Below, in pieces: positions 56,059 to 64,000 of a stretch of DNA of 64,000 nucleotides. The position numbers were made by a program, and so were the translations under genes. The notes under the pieces are model-generated. The model had not been told where the DNA came from and searched no databases. It saw nothing but the letters and a program-made list of their open reading frames with translations. Position 1 is the stretch's first letter; the number at the start of each line of letters is the position of its first letter. The DNA comes from Nocardioides sp. Iso805N (GTDB taxonomy: Bacteria; Actinomycetota; Actinomycetes; Propionibacteriales; Nocardioidaceae), in NCBI RefSeq assembly GCF_000364605.1, contig NZ_KB822588.1:29179-93178 (forward strand), in the 5' to 3' direction.

Positions 56059-56262
56059 TCAGATGGGGCGGACGTTCTCCGCCTGCGGGCCCTTCGGACC
56101 CTGGGTGACGTCGAACTCGACCTTCTGGTTCTCGTCGAGCGACTTGTAACCGTTGGACTGAATAGCCGAGTAGTGCACGAAGACGTCGTCGCCGCCGTCC
56201 TCCTGCGCGATGAAGCCGAAGCCCTTCTCAGCGTTGAACCACTTAACAGTGCCCTGAGCCAT
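56059..56262 (-). CDS. cspA: Cold-shock domain protein
   Basis: 67 residues. RNA-binding motifs KGFGFI and DVFVHYSAI of the CSD fold; acts as an RNA chaperone. AAGGAG lies 10 nt before the ATG. Confidence 0.95.
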   Translation of the reverse strand: MAQGTVKWFNAEKGFGFIAQEDGGDDVFVHYSAIQSNGYKSLDENQKVEFDVTQGPKGPQAENVRPI

Positions 56263-56566
56263 GTGCTCTGTTTCTCCTTAGTCGGGGCGAGAAGCCGCCA
56301 GGTTCGACGGCCCCGCAACAGCTGCGGTGACACCGTCGCTCCGACCTGTGGAGTCCCCCGCGTTGAAGCGGGCACAGAGCAGAAACGCCGTTGGATCACA
56401 AACTCCGCGGGCGTCAGACCACTTGGAACTTGCACCTGTTGCAAGCAGCAGAGTACCAATACCGGGCCGGAAGGAAACCCTCGAAGACAGGAATTCTCGC
56501 CGTCTTTGACCCGGGTTCAAGGAACGCGCCCCCGCCCGGCTCCTCGAGACGGTCCAAGACGCCGGA
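56263..56566. other. Long upstream region of the cold-shock gene
   Basis: About 300 bp with no convincing gene. Cold-shock mRNAs commonly have long structured leaders, and several short inverted repeats (for example CAACAGCTGCGG around 56317, CTTGCACCTGTTGCAAG around 56427) would fold in an RNA. The inverted repeat TTGCACCTGTTGCAA could also be an operator. No promoter is assigned. Confidence 0.4.
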
Positions 56567-57028
56567 TCAGCGGGCCAGCACTACCACGATCAGGGCGATC
56601 AGCGCTACCAGCGTCGCACCACCGACGAGCCACCAGTACCAGTCGATCCCGGCCGGCTCCGGCTCCGGCGCAGGAGCCGGTGGGGGCGGCGGAGGCGCGA
56701 TCACGGTGATCGGCTCGGGTGCCGTCACCAGCACCATCGGCCCGCCGCAGCGCAGGCATGTCTCGGCACCGACGGGATTGGCCTCCGCACAGGTCGGACA
56801 GGGGATCGATGCGACAGTGACCCTGCCCGCGGTGCCGGGCAGGCGACGCAGGTTCTCGCCACTGCCCTCCGCGCCGTCCCGGATGACCTCGGCCGGCGTC
56901 CAGAACAGCGGGAAGTCGCACTTGCCGCAGAAGTCCTGGGCGTCACGCCGGTTCAAGGCGACCTGGGCCGACGTACCGCACTCGGGGCACGCCACCGCCC
57001 CTCGCTGGTCCACGCGCTGCTCGCTCAT
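56567..57028 (-). CDS. Tail-anchored double zinc-ribbon protein at the end of the eCIS operon
   Basis: 153 residues. Two zinc ribbons: C14/C17 with C34/C37, and C77/C80 with C91/C94. A Pro-rich linker (about 109-125) leads to one C-terminal helix (WYWWLVGGATLVALIALIVV) and LAR, so the ribbons face the cytoplasm. Its ATG overlaps the stop of the tail-protein gene (ATGA), so it is made together with the eCIS. A membrane-docking role, as described for CisA of Streptomyces CIS, is inference; no alignment could be made. Confidence 0.8.
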   Translation of the reverse strand: MSEQRVDQRGAVACPECGTSAQVALNRRDAQDFCGKCDFPLFWTPAEVIRDGAEGSGENLRRLPGTAGRVTVASIPCPTCAEANPVGAETCLRCGGPMVLVTAPEPITVIAPPPPPPAPAPEPEPAGIDWYWWLVGGATLVALIALIVVVLAR

Positions 57029-57636
57029 GCCTTCCTCCCGTACGACGATCGGTGCGAGCCGGAGTCCTCGCCCGATCGCCACACCAACTCATCGGCCACG
57101 TAGAGCTCGGCCCGAGCATGCGCCGGCACCTCGTCGCGGATCCGCTCGATGAACTCCGCCACCGCGAGCTGGCCCGTCGACGCCACCCGCAGCCGCACCC
57201 AGGCGGCATCCGCCGGGGCATCACCGCTGCGCCAGATCCCGCCGCCGTCCTCGACCTCGGCCGGACCGTCGCTGAGCAGCTCGAGGAACTCGCGCAGGCC
57301 GTGCGCGGTCCCGCGCCAGGTCAGCGTGCGGGCGGCGCTGCGCACCATCCGGCGCTGCAGGTCCTCGGGCAGCGCCTCGTCGATCGGAGCGGCCGAGATC
57401 CACGACCCCAGCCACCGCACCAGCTCCGGCGGTGCGACCGACACGTCGAGGATGTGGTCGATGTTGTCGGCGTCCTCCAGGAGCGTCGTGCCGAGCTCCT
57501 GGAAGATGGAGACGAACCGGCGGAAGAAGTCGTGCGCCACCATCTGGACCGGCAGCTGGTGCACCATCCAGTCCGGGTCGCGGCGCGGCCGCAGCTGCCC
57601 GCTCGGCTGCTGCGAGACGTAGGGAGCGAGCGTCAT
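57025..57636 (-). CDS. Phage tail protein I-like eCIS baseplate component
   Basis: 203 residues. TIGR02242-type tail protein: DWMVHQLPVQMVAHDFFRRF, LLEDADNIDHILDVSVAPPE, WLGSWISAAPIDEALPED, RTLTWRGTAHGLREFLELL. In contractile systems this family connects the baseplate wedge with fibres. Its start overlaps the end of the baseplate J gene by 4 nt. Confidence 0.87.
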   Translation of the reverse strand: MTLAPYVSQQPSGQLRPRRDPDWMVHQLPVQMVAHDFFRRFVSIFQELGTTLLEDADNIDHILDVSVAPPELVRWLGSWISAAPIDEALPEDLQRRMVRSAARTLTWRGTAHGLREFLELLSDGPAEVEDGGGIWRSGDAPADAAWVRLRVASTGQLAVAEFIERIRDEVPAHARAELYVADELVWRSGEDSGSHRSSYGRKA

Positions 57637-59582
57637 CGCACGACCACCCGGTGCGCGGCGGAGAGGAAGAGCGACTGCCGGTCGAGTCGGATGACGTCCT
57701 TCGCCGCACCGAGCCGCCGGCCGGTGCGCAGGTCGAACTCGTAGAGCAGCACCTCCTCGACCCGCTCCACCCCCTCGACCGACTCCAGCAGCTGGGTGAC
57801 GGTGGCGGCGTTGACGTCGGCGTCGAAGGGCCAGCCGGTGCCGTCGGCGCCGCCGAGCAGCGGGTTGAGGTAGCGGTCGAGCGCATCCACGGCGCGCTGC
57901 TGCACGAGCGCGGGCGGCCGGCCGGGGTCGCCGTGCACGAGCGCCACCACCGAGACGCCCTGGTAGTAGGGCGTGCCGACCTCGATCGCCGTACCGACGA
58001 TCCGATGCTGGTCCAGGTGTGCGGTGATGGTCTCCATCAGCGCCGGGGAGATGGCGTAGTCGTCGAGGTGATGCTCGCCGATCTCACGGCGTACCTGCGG
58101 CACGACCAGGAGCTGGACGTGCGCGTTCCCGGGCCCCGCCGGCTGGCACCGAGCCCGAGCCACCTCCGGCGAGGACTCCAGGGTCAGCCGCTCGAAGTCG
58201 CCGACGGTGACGGCGCGCTGACCCGTACGCAGCGTCAGCGGACCGCGCTCCTTGGCCTCCGCCACCGACTCGGCGTCGACGCCACCCGCCGCCCGACCGA
58301 GGTTGGAGACGGCATTCACGAACGGCACCGTGGTGCGCATCAGGGTCAGGGTGCGAGCCCCGACGTTGCCGCGCACCCCGCCGCCGTGGCGGTAGCCGCT
58401 GACCTCGATCCGGGCGCCGTCGCGCGGGATCGCACCGTGCTGGCGCACGGTTCCGTCGGCGTAGCGCACCCGCGGACCGAAGCGGACGATGCCCGAGCCG
58501 CCGTCCCAGACGTAGACCTGGTCGTCGGGCCCGGCGAGCGAGAAGTCCTCGACCTCGCGCCAGACGGCCTCCCGGTCGTCGTCGCGGACGAGCACGTGCT
58601 CACCGGTCCGACGCGGCAGCACCGGCGTGCGCGAGACGATGAAGCTCTGCCCCGGCGTACCGTCGCTGCGGCCGATCACCTCGCCGGGCAGCTGCTCGGC
58701 GTGCTCGGCCAGCACCGTGCCGCCCAGCGCCTCGACGCTGAGACCACGGACCCGCGGCGAGGCCCGGTACGTCGGCTGGCCCGGCAACGGCGCGAGCAGC
58801 CGCGCGCGCAACCAGTAGGCAGCCTGGTTGCCGATCGTGGAGGGCGCATGCTCGACCGGGACCAGGAGCACGATCTCGCCGGCCCGGTTGAGCCCGCCGG
58901 TGGAGTCCTGGTGCACGGTGCAGGCGATCCAGCCCTCGCCGTTCCACACCTCCCACGCCAGCGGCGGCCGGTTCGGGTCGACGCCGATGCCCTCGGCCTG
59001 GGCCTCGACCACCAGCCGGACCACCATCCCGGCCAGGCTGTCGTGGAAGCCCAGGGCGAGCGCGTCGCCGGGGCTCAGCGCGGGCGACGCGAACGCCCGC
59101 ACGCCCTCGGTCCCGAAGCGCAGGTCCTCCCAGACGTCGTCGGTGACGCCCCCGACCTGGACGGTCTGGGCCGCCTCGAGGACCGGCGGGGCGATCACCA
59201 GGTCCTCGGTGGTGCTGAACACCACCGCGTCCGCGCCGTCCGCCGCGCTCGCCGCGGTCATGACCTGGGTGTTGCCTGGCACCACGACAGGCGCCTCGAG
59301 CACCGCCGAGAGCCAGAACGTCAGGTCGGCACGCGCCACCGAGGGCGGGAACGGCTCGATGCCGACCATGTTGAGGAAGTGCGTGTAGAGGCGCTCAGGG
59401 ACCTGGTTGACCCGGTAGAGCACCATCTCGCTCATCCAGGCGAACAGCTCGATCAGCGCCACACCCGGGTCGGAGACGTTGTGGTTGGTCCACTCCGGGG
59501 CGTAGCGCGGGATCAGCCGCTTGGCCTCGTCGACGATGCTCTGGAAGGTCCGGTCGTCGAGGCCGGGAGTCGGGAGAGGCAT
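57633..59582 (-). CDS. Putative baseplate assembly protein (gpJ-like)
   Basis: 649 residues. TIGR02243-type: LPTPGLDDRTFQSIVDEAKR, WTNHNVSDPGVALIELFAWM, SEMVLYRVNQVPERLYTHFL at the N-terminus, and the baseplate-J C-part (VGARTLTLMRTTVPFVNAVS, AGGVDAESVAEAKERGPL). It builds the wedge that holds the sheath base. Four bases separate it from the gp25 gene. Confidence 0.9.
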   Translation of the reverse strand: MPLPTPGLDDRTFQSIVDEAKRLIPRYAPEWTNHNVSDPGVALIELFAWMSEMVLYRVNQVPERLYTHFLNMVGIEPFPPSVARADLTFWLSAVLEAPVVVPGNTQVMTAASAADGADAVVFSTTEDLVIAPPVLEAAQTVQVGGVTDDVWEDLRFGTEGVRAFASPALSPGDALALGFHDSLAGMVVRLVVEAQAEGIGVDPNRPPLAWEVWNGEGWIACTVHQDSTGGLNRAGEIVLLVPVEHAPSTIGNQAAYWLRARLLAPLPGQPTYRASPRVRGLSVEALGGTVLAEHAEQLPGEVIGRSDGTPGQSFIVSRTPVLPRRTGEHVLVRDDDREAVWREVEDFSLAGPDDQVYVWDGGSGIVRFGPRVRYADGTVRQHGAIPRDGARIEVSGYRHGGGVRGNVGARTLTLMRTTVPFVNAVSNLGRAAGGVDAESVAEAKERGPLTLRTGQRAVTVGDFERLTLESSPEVARARCQPAGPGNAHVQLLVVPQVRREIGEHHLDDYAISPALMETITAHLDQHRIVGTAIEVGTPYYQGVSVVALVHGDPGRPPALVQQRAVDALDRYLNPLLGGADGTGWPFDADVNAATVTQLLESVEGVERVEEVLLYEFDLRTGRRLGAAKDVIRLDRQSLFLSAAHRVVVR

Positions 59583-59586
59583 CGGC

Positions 59587-60066
59587 TCACTCTTCGCTGT
59601 CGTGGGGGATCAGGTAGAACGGGTAGACCAGGTTGCGCCGGTCGTTGGTGGCGCGGATCCGGTAGGCGATGCCGATCCGGACCAGGGCCGGGTTGTCCTC
59701 GTCGGGCATCGGTACGACCTCGTCCACCTCGACCCGAGGCTCCCACTGCGCGACCGCCTGGCGCACGGCCACGGCGATCTGACCCAGCAGGTTCGGCGTG
59801 ACCGGCTCGAAGAGCAGGTCCCAGATCCGGCAGCCGAACTGCGGTCGCATCAGCCGCTCCCCCGGCGCCGTCATCAGCACCAGCTCGATCGAGCGGTCCA
59901 GGTCCGCAACCGGGTCCGAGAGCCGGATCGAACCGGTGTGGTCCACGCCGAGCGGCCAGGCGAAGCCACTCCCGAGGAACGAGGGATCCGTGCCGGCCGG
60001 CACCCGCGGATCACGGTTGCCCGTGACCCGCGCCGGCAGTCGGCTCTCGTGAGGTCCGCTGGTCAA
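59587..60066 (-). CDS. GPW/gp25-family baseplate protein
   Basis: 159 residues from TTG 60066, overlapping the VgrG-like stop (TTGA). gp25 features: GFAWPLGVDHTGSIRLSD, ELVLMTAPGERLMRPQFGCR, IWDLLFEPVTPNLLGQIAVA. gp25 starts sheath polymerisation. The start is rare but the overlap supports it; a later GTG at VPAG would give a shorter protein. Confidence 0.86.
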   Translation of the reverse strand: MTSGPHESRLPARVTGNRDPRVPAGTDPSFLGSGFAWPLGVDHTGSIRLSDPVADLDRSIELVLMTAPGERLMRPQFGCRIWDLLFEPVTPNLLGQIAVAVRQAVAQWEPRVEVDEVVPMPDEDNPALVRIGIAYRIRATNDRRNLVYPFYLIPHDSEE

Positions 60067-61826
60067 TTGATCATCACCACCCCGCCCTTGAGGGCGAGCT
60101 GGCCCGAGGCCTGCACCGACGTACTCGCCTGGCCTTCGATCTTCACGTCCGCACCCTGCACCTCGACCGCTGTCTTGCCCGCCATCGCGGCCTTGGTGCC
60201 CGCCTGCACGTCGACGGTGGTGTCGGCCTTGAGCGTGATGCTCTTGCCCTGGATCGTGATGTCGCCCTGCTCGGAGAAGACGATCTTTGCCGGCCCGTTG
60301 GTGATCGTGAGCTCCTTGTTGGCGATCGTCAGATCCGTCTTGTCAGCCCCGATCCGCAGCTGGTGCTGACCACCGGCCAGCTTGACCAGCACGTACTTGC
60401 TGTCGTCCGCGGTGCCGTCGGCGAGCTCGATGACGTGACCCAACCGCGAGGTGATCCGCCGGTAGGCGATGGCGCTGCCGTCGACGTTCCCGGCCTTGGG
60501 CGAGGTGGGCAGGGTGTTCTTCGCGCTGAACAGGCCGCCGAGCACGAGCGGACGACGCGTGTCGCCCTGCTCGAAGGCGACCAGCACCTCGTCGTTGACC
60601 TCGGGCTGGAACTCCAGGCCACGGCCCTTGCCGGCGCCGATGGTGACGACCCGCGCCCAGGGCGACTCCACGGTGTTGCCCTGGGTGGAGTAGGTGACCT
60701 TGACCTTGCCCGCGTTGTCGGGATCGGCCACGTTGGTCACCACGCCGGTGAGCACACCGGGCAGGGTGAACCCGCTGCCCTCCGCCGGTACGCCGAGCAC
60801 GTCAACCAGGTGCCGGGCCCGGTGCGGGCCAGCGGTGAAGCGGGTGGTGAAGCCACTGACGTCGTAGAGGTGCTCGACCGCCGTGACGAGGTACTTGCCC
60901 GACGCCGGCCCGGCGTCGCTGACGTCGACGGTCGTGGAGAGCGCGATGGCGGCGTTGAAGTCGCCGGTGCCGCGGGCGACGACGCCGTCAGAGGCTGCGG
61001 TGGCGAAGATCGAGGAGGCCATCGCGGTCGCCTCGTCGGCATCCATCGGCGCCGCGTCCCGGACCACCAGCGTCTTCGAGCCCTTGCCGAGATCGGCGAG
61101 GAACGGGTCGATCAGGTTCCCCTGGGCCTTGGTCTCCACGGAGGTCGCGCTGCCCGTGATCGGCTGCTGCTGGGCCGGGTCCCAGCCCACCACGTCCACC
61201 TTGTCGGGTCGCAGGCTGGTCGCCTTGACCGAGAAGCCGTCCAGATCGGTGCCGAAGGCGAGCCGGACCGTGGCGTCCGACGTACCTGCCTTCTCGAAGC
61301 GGAGTGTCCGGGTCCCCTCCACCCACCAGACCCGGCCGGTACGCGCGCAGATCTCGTTGAGGAAGTCCAGGTCGGTGCCCGACTGCAGCAGGTAGGCCTG
61401 CGTAGCGTTCTCGGCCTGGCCGCTGGTGACCGACAGACCGCGGGCGCTGGCGAGGCCGTTGACGACGGTGCTCAGGCTGCTGTTCAGGTAAGTCTTGGTC
61501 GAGGTGCCCTGCGTCAGCTTGTGGGCGGCATCGTCGACGGTGACCACCAGCTCGGGCTGGCGGCTCTCGCCCTGGTTCAGCGCGATCCCGACGACGGTGC
61601 CGGAGAAGATCGGCGAGCTGCCACCCGCCTTGCCGAACGTGACGGCCTTCTCGAGGGTGAAGACCGACGCATCGGCGAGGGCCGCACCGAAGTCGCGGAA
61701 GCGCAGCGTGGCGCGGCCGACCAGACCGAGCTGGAGATCGACCCGCACGCCGACCAGCCGGTCGAGCCAGGCGGCAGCGAGATCCTGGCCGCCGACCTTG
61801 ATCTCCGGCGCGAGCGCGATACTCAT
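60063..61826 (-). CDS. VgrG/gpD-gpV-like spike protein
   Basis: 587 residues from ATG 61826. N-terminal gp27/gpD-like domain (VDLQLGLVGRATLRFRDFGA, SGTDLDFLNEICARTGRVWW), a gp5-type OB-fold (GVVTNVADPDNAGKVKVTYS, FQPEVNDEVLVAFEQGDTRR, LVLGGLFSAKN) and a C-terminal run of beta-strand repeats (ADTTVDVQAGTKAAMAGKTA) forming the needle. No toxin domain is attached. ATGA overlap with the LysM gene. Confidence 0.9.
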   Translation of the reverse strand: MSIALAPEIKVGGQDLAAAWLDRLVGVRVDLQLGLVGRATLRFRDFGAALADASVFTLEKAVTFGKAGGSSPIFSGTVVGIALNQGESRQPELVVTVDDAAHKLTQGTSTKTYLNSSLSTVVNGLASARGLSVTSGQAENATQAYLLQSGTDLDFLNEICARTGRVWWVEGTRTLRFEKAGTSDATVRLAFGTDLDGFSVKATSLRPDKVDVVGWDPAQQQPITGSATSVETKAQGNLIDPFLADLGKGSKTLVVRDAAPMDADEATAMASSIFATAASDGVVARGTGDFNAAIALSTTVDVSDAGPASGKYLVTAVEHLYDVSGFTTRFTAGPHRARHLVDVLGVPAEGSGFTLPGVLTGVVTNVADPDNAGKVKVTYSTQGNTVESPWARVVTIGAGKGRGLEFQPEVNDEVLVAFEQGDTRRPLVLGGLFSAKNTLPTSPKAGNVDGSAIAYRRITSRLGHVIELADGTADDSKYVLVKLAGGQHQLRIGADKTDLTIANKELTITNGPAKIVFSEQGDITIQGKSITLKADTTVDVQAGTKAAMAGKTAVEVQGADVKIEGQASTSVQASGQLALKGGVVMIN

Positions 61827-62476
61827 GAACCGAGCCGTGGGATCGAGAGCACCGTGCCCGGACGTACCGCGAGGGGGTCCTCGAGGCTGTTGGCCGAGGC
61901 GAGCGCGCGCCACTTGGTGGAGTCGCCGTAGTAGCGCGCGCTGATCCGGTCGAGGGTCTCACCGGGCTGCACGCGGTGCACGCGGTGCGGGCGCGGCGTA
62001 CCGGAGGTCGGGTTCTGCGGGCCGAAGGCGTCGGACTGCTGGTACTGCATGAGGGTCAGGCTCATGTCGGCACGCAGCGGCGTACCGCTCTCGGAGAAGT
62101 AGGTGAAGGTCAGGCTCAGCGAGGTGATCACCGACTCGAAGCTCTGCAGGTTGCCCCATCCGAAGGTGACGGTCCGCGGGCGGGCGTTGTTGCTGGCCTC
62201 GTCCGAGCCGGCCAGGCTCGGATCCGGCTCCATCAGCGCGAGGATCTTGCCGGTGTAGTTGGTCACCGGCACGCCCTCCAGCGTGGTGTCGAACTTCAGC
62301 GCCAGTGACATCGATGCCGACTCGGTGCCGTTGAACTGCGCCGTCGAGACGCCCTTGCCCGGCATCGAGGGCGCGTCCCAGCTGTTCTTGCGGCTGATGG
62401 AGAGCTGCTCGGGGTTGTAGAGGCACGGGATCTGAGTCCCGCCCTCGATCTGCAGGTAGGCCTTCGCAAGACTCAT
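61823..62476 (-). CDS. LysM-containing eCIS inner tube-baseplate adaptor
   Basis: 217 residues from ATG 62476. CIS tube-protein-like N-domain (AYLQIEGGTQIPCLYNPEQL, SISRKNSWDAPSMPGKG) and a C-terminal LysM (HRVQPGETLDRISARYYGDS, VRPGTVLSIPRLGS), the plan of Afp7-type proteins. It links the tube to the spike. Its start overlaps the upstream stop by one base. Confidence 0.9.
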   Translation of the reverse strand: MSLAKAYLQIEGGTQIPCLYNPEQLSISRKNSWDAPSMPGKGVSTAQFNGTESASMSLALKFDTTLEGVPVTNYTGKILALMEPDPSLAGSDEASNNARPRTVTFGWGNLQSFESVITSLSLTFTYFSESGTPLRADMSLTLMQYQQSDAFGPQNPTSGTPRPHRVHRVQPGETLDRISARYYGDSTKWRALASANSLEDPLAVRPGTVLSIPRLGS

Positions 62477-64000
62477 CAGAAACCGCCTCTTCCGGAGCGA
62501 CGGCCACGCCGCTCGAGTTCGTCGACGACGCGCTGCTCGATCCGCTCGACCACCGCGGCGATCACCTCGTCCAGCTGTTGCGGGTCCAGCGAAGCGGAGG
62601 CCGGTACGGCGGGACCCGCCACTCCCTGGCCGGGCTGCGCCGAGTAGACCACCGGCGCGGTGGATGCGCCTGCTGCCGAGGCGGCGTCGGCGCCGTTCGC
62701 CTGACCGGCTTCGGGCGCGAACAGGTGCGCGGTGTCCTCGAGCAGCGACCGGCCGGTCCTGCCGGACGTGCCGGACCTGCTGCCCTTGCCGTTGCCGGCG
62801 TTGCCGCCGTCGCCGGACTTGGCCGCTTGCGCCGCCTTCGCGGCCTTGCCGACGAGCGGACCACCTGGTCGGGTCCTGCCGTTGATCACCGGCCTGCGGC
62901 GGATCGCGTCGGGGAGGTCGGCGTCGTACTCCCAGTCTGCTGACGCGGGTGCGATCGGCAGCGCCGGCGGTCGCGGGCGCCCCTCCGGAACCGGACTCGA
63001 CATCGTGCCCTCCCTCCTGCTCTGCTCCTGATCGGTCCACGGTGCCTGCCAGGGTGCCCGGACGCCGGGGCGGCTCGTGGGCTGCTGCGCTCCGAGCGGG
63101 TTGGCGTGGGTGCTGGCGTGGGTGCTGGCGTGCAGGAATGCGCGCAGCGCCGCGGCATCACCGCCGCCGGGGTTCGCGGGCACCGGCGGCCCGGCAAGCG
63201 CGGCCGCTTCAGTACGCCGCAGCACCGGCGCACCCGGCTGGCGCGGCGATGCCGACGCCGGGTTCGGGGCGGTTCCGCTTGAGGTCGCATCGGGCTGCGC
63301 GCCTGCCTCGGAAGCGGCCGCCGTGCGGGGGGCCGAGCCCGGGGCCGAGCCCGGTACCGAGCCCGGCACGGGGCGGAGCGCCGAGCGGCGCGCCGGATGG
63401 GGCGCGACACTGCGCGACGTCGGACTTCCGGCGAAGGTGTCGCTGCCGGCGCCTGCATCCGCGCCAGTCCCCGCATCCGCGCCGGCGCCCGCAGCTGTGG
63501 GGATCGGCGAGGGTTCGCCAGCGGTGACGTGCGATCGGGTGAGATTCGGAGTGAGCAGAGTCAGGCCGTCGGCGGAGGCCGCGGCGCGACGTACGCTCGC
63601 TCGACGGCGGACCGTGGCAGCGGCGCCGCCGTTGGCCGCGTCGGCACGCACGGCGTCGGCACGGCGCGGTCCTGGGGATGCCGGCAGCACGCCCGTTCCG
63701 AGGCCGCCGGTCGCCGGGCGGATCTGCGCCGGGGCGCCGAACCCGCTGGGCAAGGCGCCCGGGCTGTCAGCAGCGCGGCCGTCACGCCGTCCGATGGTCA
63801 ACAGATCGGGCATGGCCAGGCCGAGACCGGGGGTCATCGACCGCAGCGCGCTGAGCGAGGCGCGCGACCAGTCGCCGCTGTCGTGGGCGAGCGCGCCGGG
63901 AGCGCTCGCGTCCAGCGTCGCGCTTCGCCGACGCACCGCGGGAGTGCCGAACGTTCGTTCCGCTGACTGGGGGGTGGGCGCGGGGCCGGACAACTGTTCG
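62476..64000 (-). CDS. Pro/Ala-rich disordered eCIS-associated protein, 5' end outside window
   Basis: The frame is open to the right edge, so the start is not seen (505 residues from TTG 63993). Low-complexity Ala, Pro, Gly, Ser with short repeats (PGSVPGSAPGSAP; AGADAGTGADAGAGSD; HASTHASTHA). The last 36 residues are a charged helix (LDEVIAAVVERIEQRVVDEL, then ERRGRRSG). An internal ATG 63003 has a very strong ribosome site (GGAGGGAGGG), so a second product of 175 residues is likely. Role unknown. Confidence 0.7.
   Translation of the reverse strand, partial: EQLSGPAPTPQSAERTFGTPAVRRRSATLDASAPGALAHDSGDWSRASLSALRSMTPGLGLAMPDLLTIGRRDGRAADSPGALPSGFGAPAQIRPATGGLGTGVLPASPGPRRADAVRADAANGGAAATVRRRASVRRAAASADGLTLLTPNLTRSHVTAGEPSPIPTAAGAGADAGTGADAGAGSDTFAGSPTSRSVAPHPARRSALRPVPGSVPGSAPGSAPRTAAASEAGAQPDATSSGTAPNPASASPRQPGAPVLRRTEAAALAGPPVPANPGGGDAAALRAFLHASTHASTHANPLGAQQPTSRPGVRAPWQAPWTDQEQSRREGTMSSPVPEGRPRPPALPIAPASADWEYDADLPDAIRRRPVINGRTRPGGPLVGKAAKAAQAAKSGDGGNAGNGKGSRSGTSGRTGRSLLEDTAHLFAPEAGQANGADAASAAGASTAPVVYSAQPGQGVAGPAVPASASLDPQQLDEVIAAVVERIEQRVVDELERRGRRSGRGGF

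Noticed and set aside
63397..63966. Plus-strand frame at the right edge
   Set aside because: Shadow of the Pro/Ala-rich protein on the minus strand.

Overview
The DNA is GC-rich and reads as chromosome of a soil-type actinobacterium, most likely Nocardioides or a close relative in Propionibacteriales. The signs are mycothiol synthesis (mshD), an orphan GlnR-like regulator, the CysA2/SseC sulfurtransferase set, a fused NUDIX/phosphatase MutT1 near polyphosphate kinase, a CsoR copper operon, many leaderless genes (TAnnnT 6-7 nt before the start codon) and palindromic repeats of the type GCCTCGACAGGCTCGG. The genus is an inference; no rRNA or marker gene is in the window.

Layout: 1-1.1 kb, end of rlmC; 1.2-2.2 kb, a DUF559-like nuclease gene bracketed by palindromes; 2.3-7.3 kb, dTDP-rhamnose genes (rmlC-rmlD fusion, rmlB, rmlA) and a UDP-glucose dehydrogenase; 7.3-10.4 kb, a shortened AbiEi-like regulator and sulfate activation (cysD, cysN); 10.5-13.2 kb, ppnP and a sulfurtransferase operon behind a cysteine-containing leader peptide; 13.4-15.3 kb, two GDP-mannose dehydratase-type genes; 15.3-18.1 kb, thioredoxin, a lysine-rich secreted protein, MoaD-like protein and GlnR; 18.2-33.9 kb, an exopolysaccharide locus (initiating transferase, galE, GH16 hydrolase, Wzz-like, PssD/PssE, Wzx, Wzy, GT2, CDP-alcohol transferase, fibrinogen-like secreted protein) that ends in a membrane-bound sigma/anti-sigma/PKD fusion; 34.1-40.1 kb, mshD, YgfZ, Fur, nitrobindin, DsrE and a 964-residue coiled-coil protein; 40.2-50.8 kb, esterase, ppk, DUF47-pit and the pst operon, with a second palindrome-bracketed DUF559-like gene between pit and pstB; 50.8-55.6 kb, mutT1, an anchored protein and copA-copZ-csoR; 55.6-56.3 kb, a small protein and a cold-shock gene; 56.6-64 kb, the distal half of a contractile injection system (eCIS), leaving the window on the right.

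How they work together: the rml, ugd, gmd and galE enzymes make nucleotide sugars for the exopolysaccharide locus. DUF47-pit, pstSCAB (with a PHO box) and ppk form a phosphate block. CsoR controls the copper exporter. The eCIS genes are joined by 1-4 nt overlaps and end in a tail-anchored zinc-ribbon protein that could tie the particle to the membrane.

The most novel-looking signals are (1) two DUF559-like genes, each lying exactly between convergent genes and bracketed by matching palindromes, like a transposon with a nuclease in place of a transposase; (2) palindromic repeats inserted in frame inside several proteins; (3) symmetric bidirectional promoters that serve divergent leaderless genes; (4) the sigma/anti-sigma/PKD fusion; (5) the eCIS end with its anchor candidate and an internal start in the proline-rich protein.
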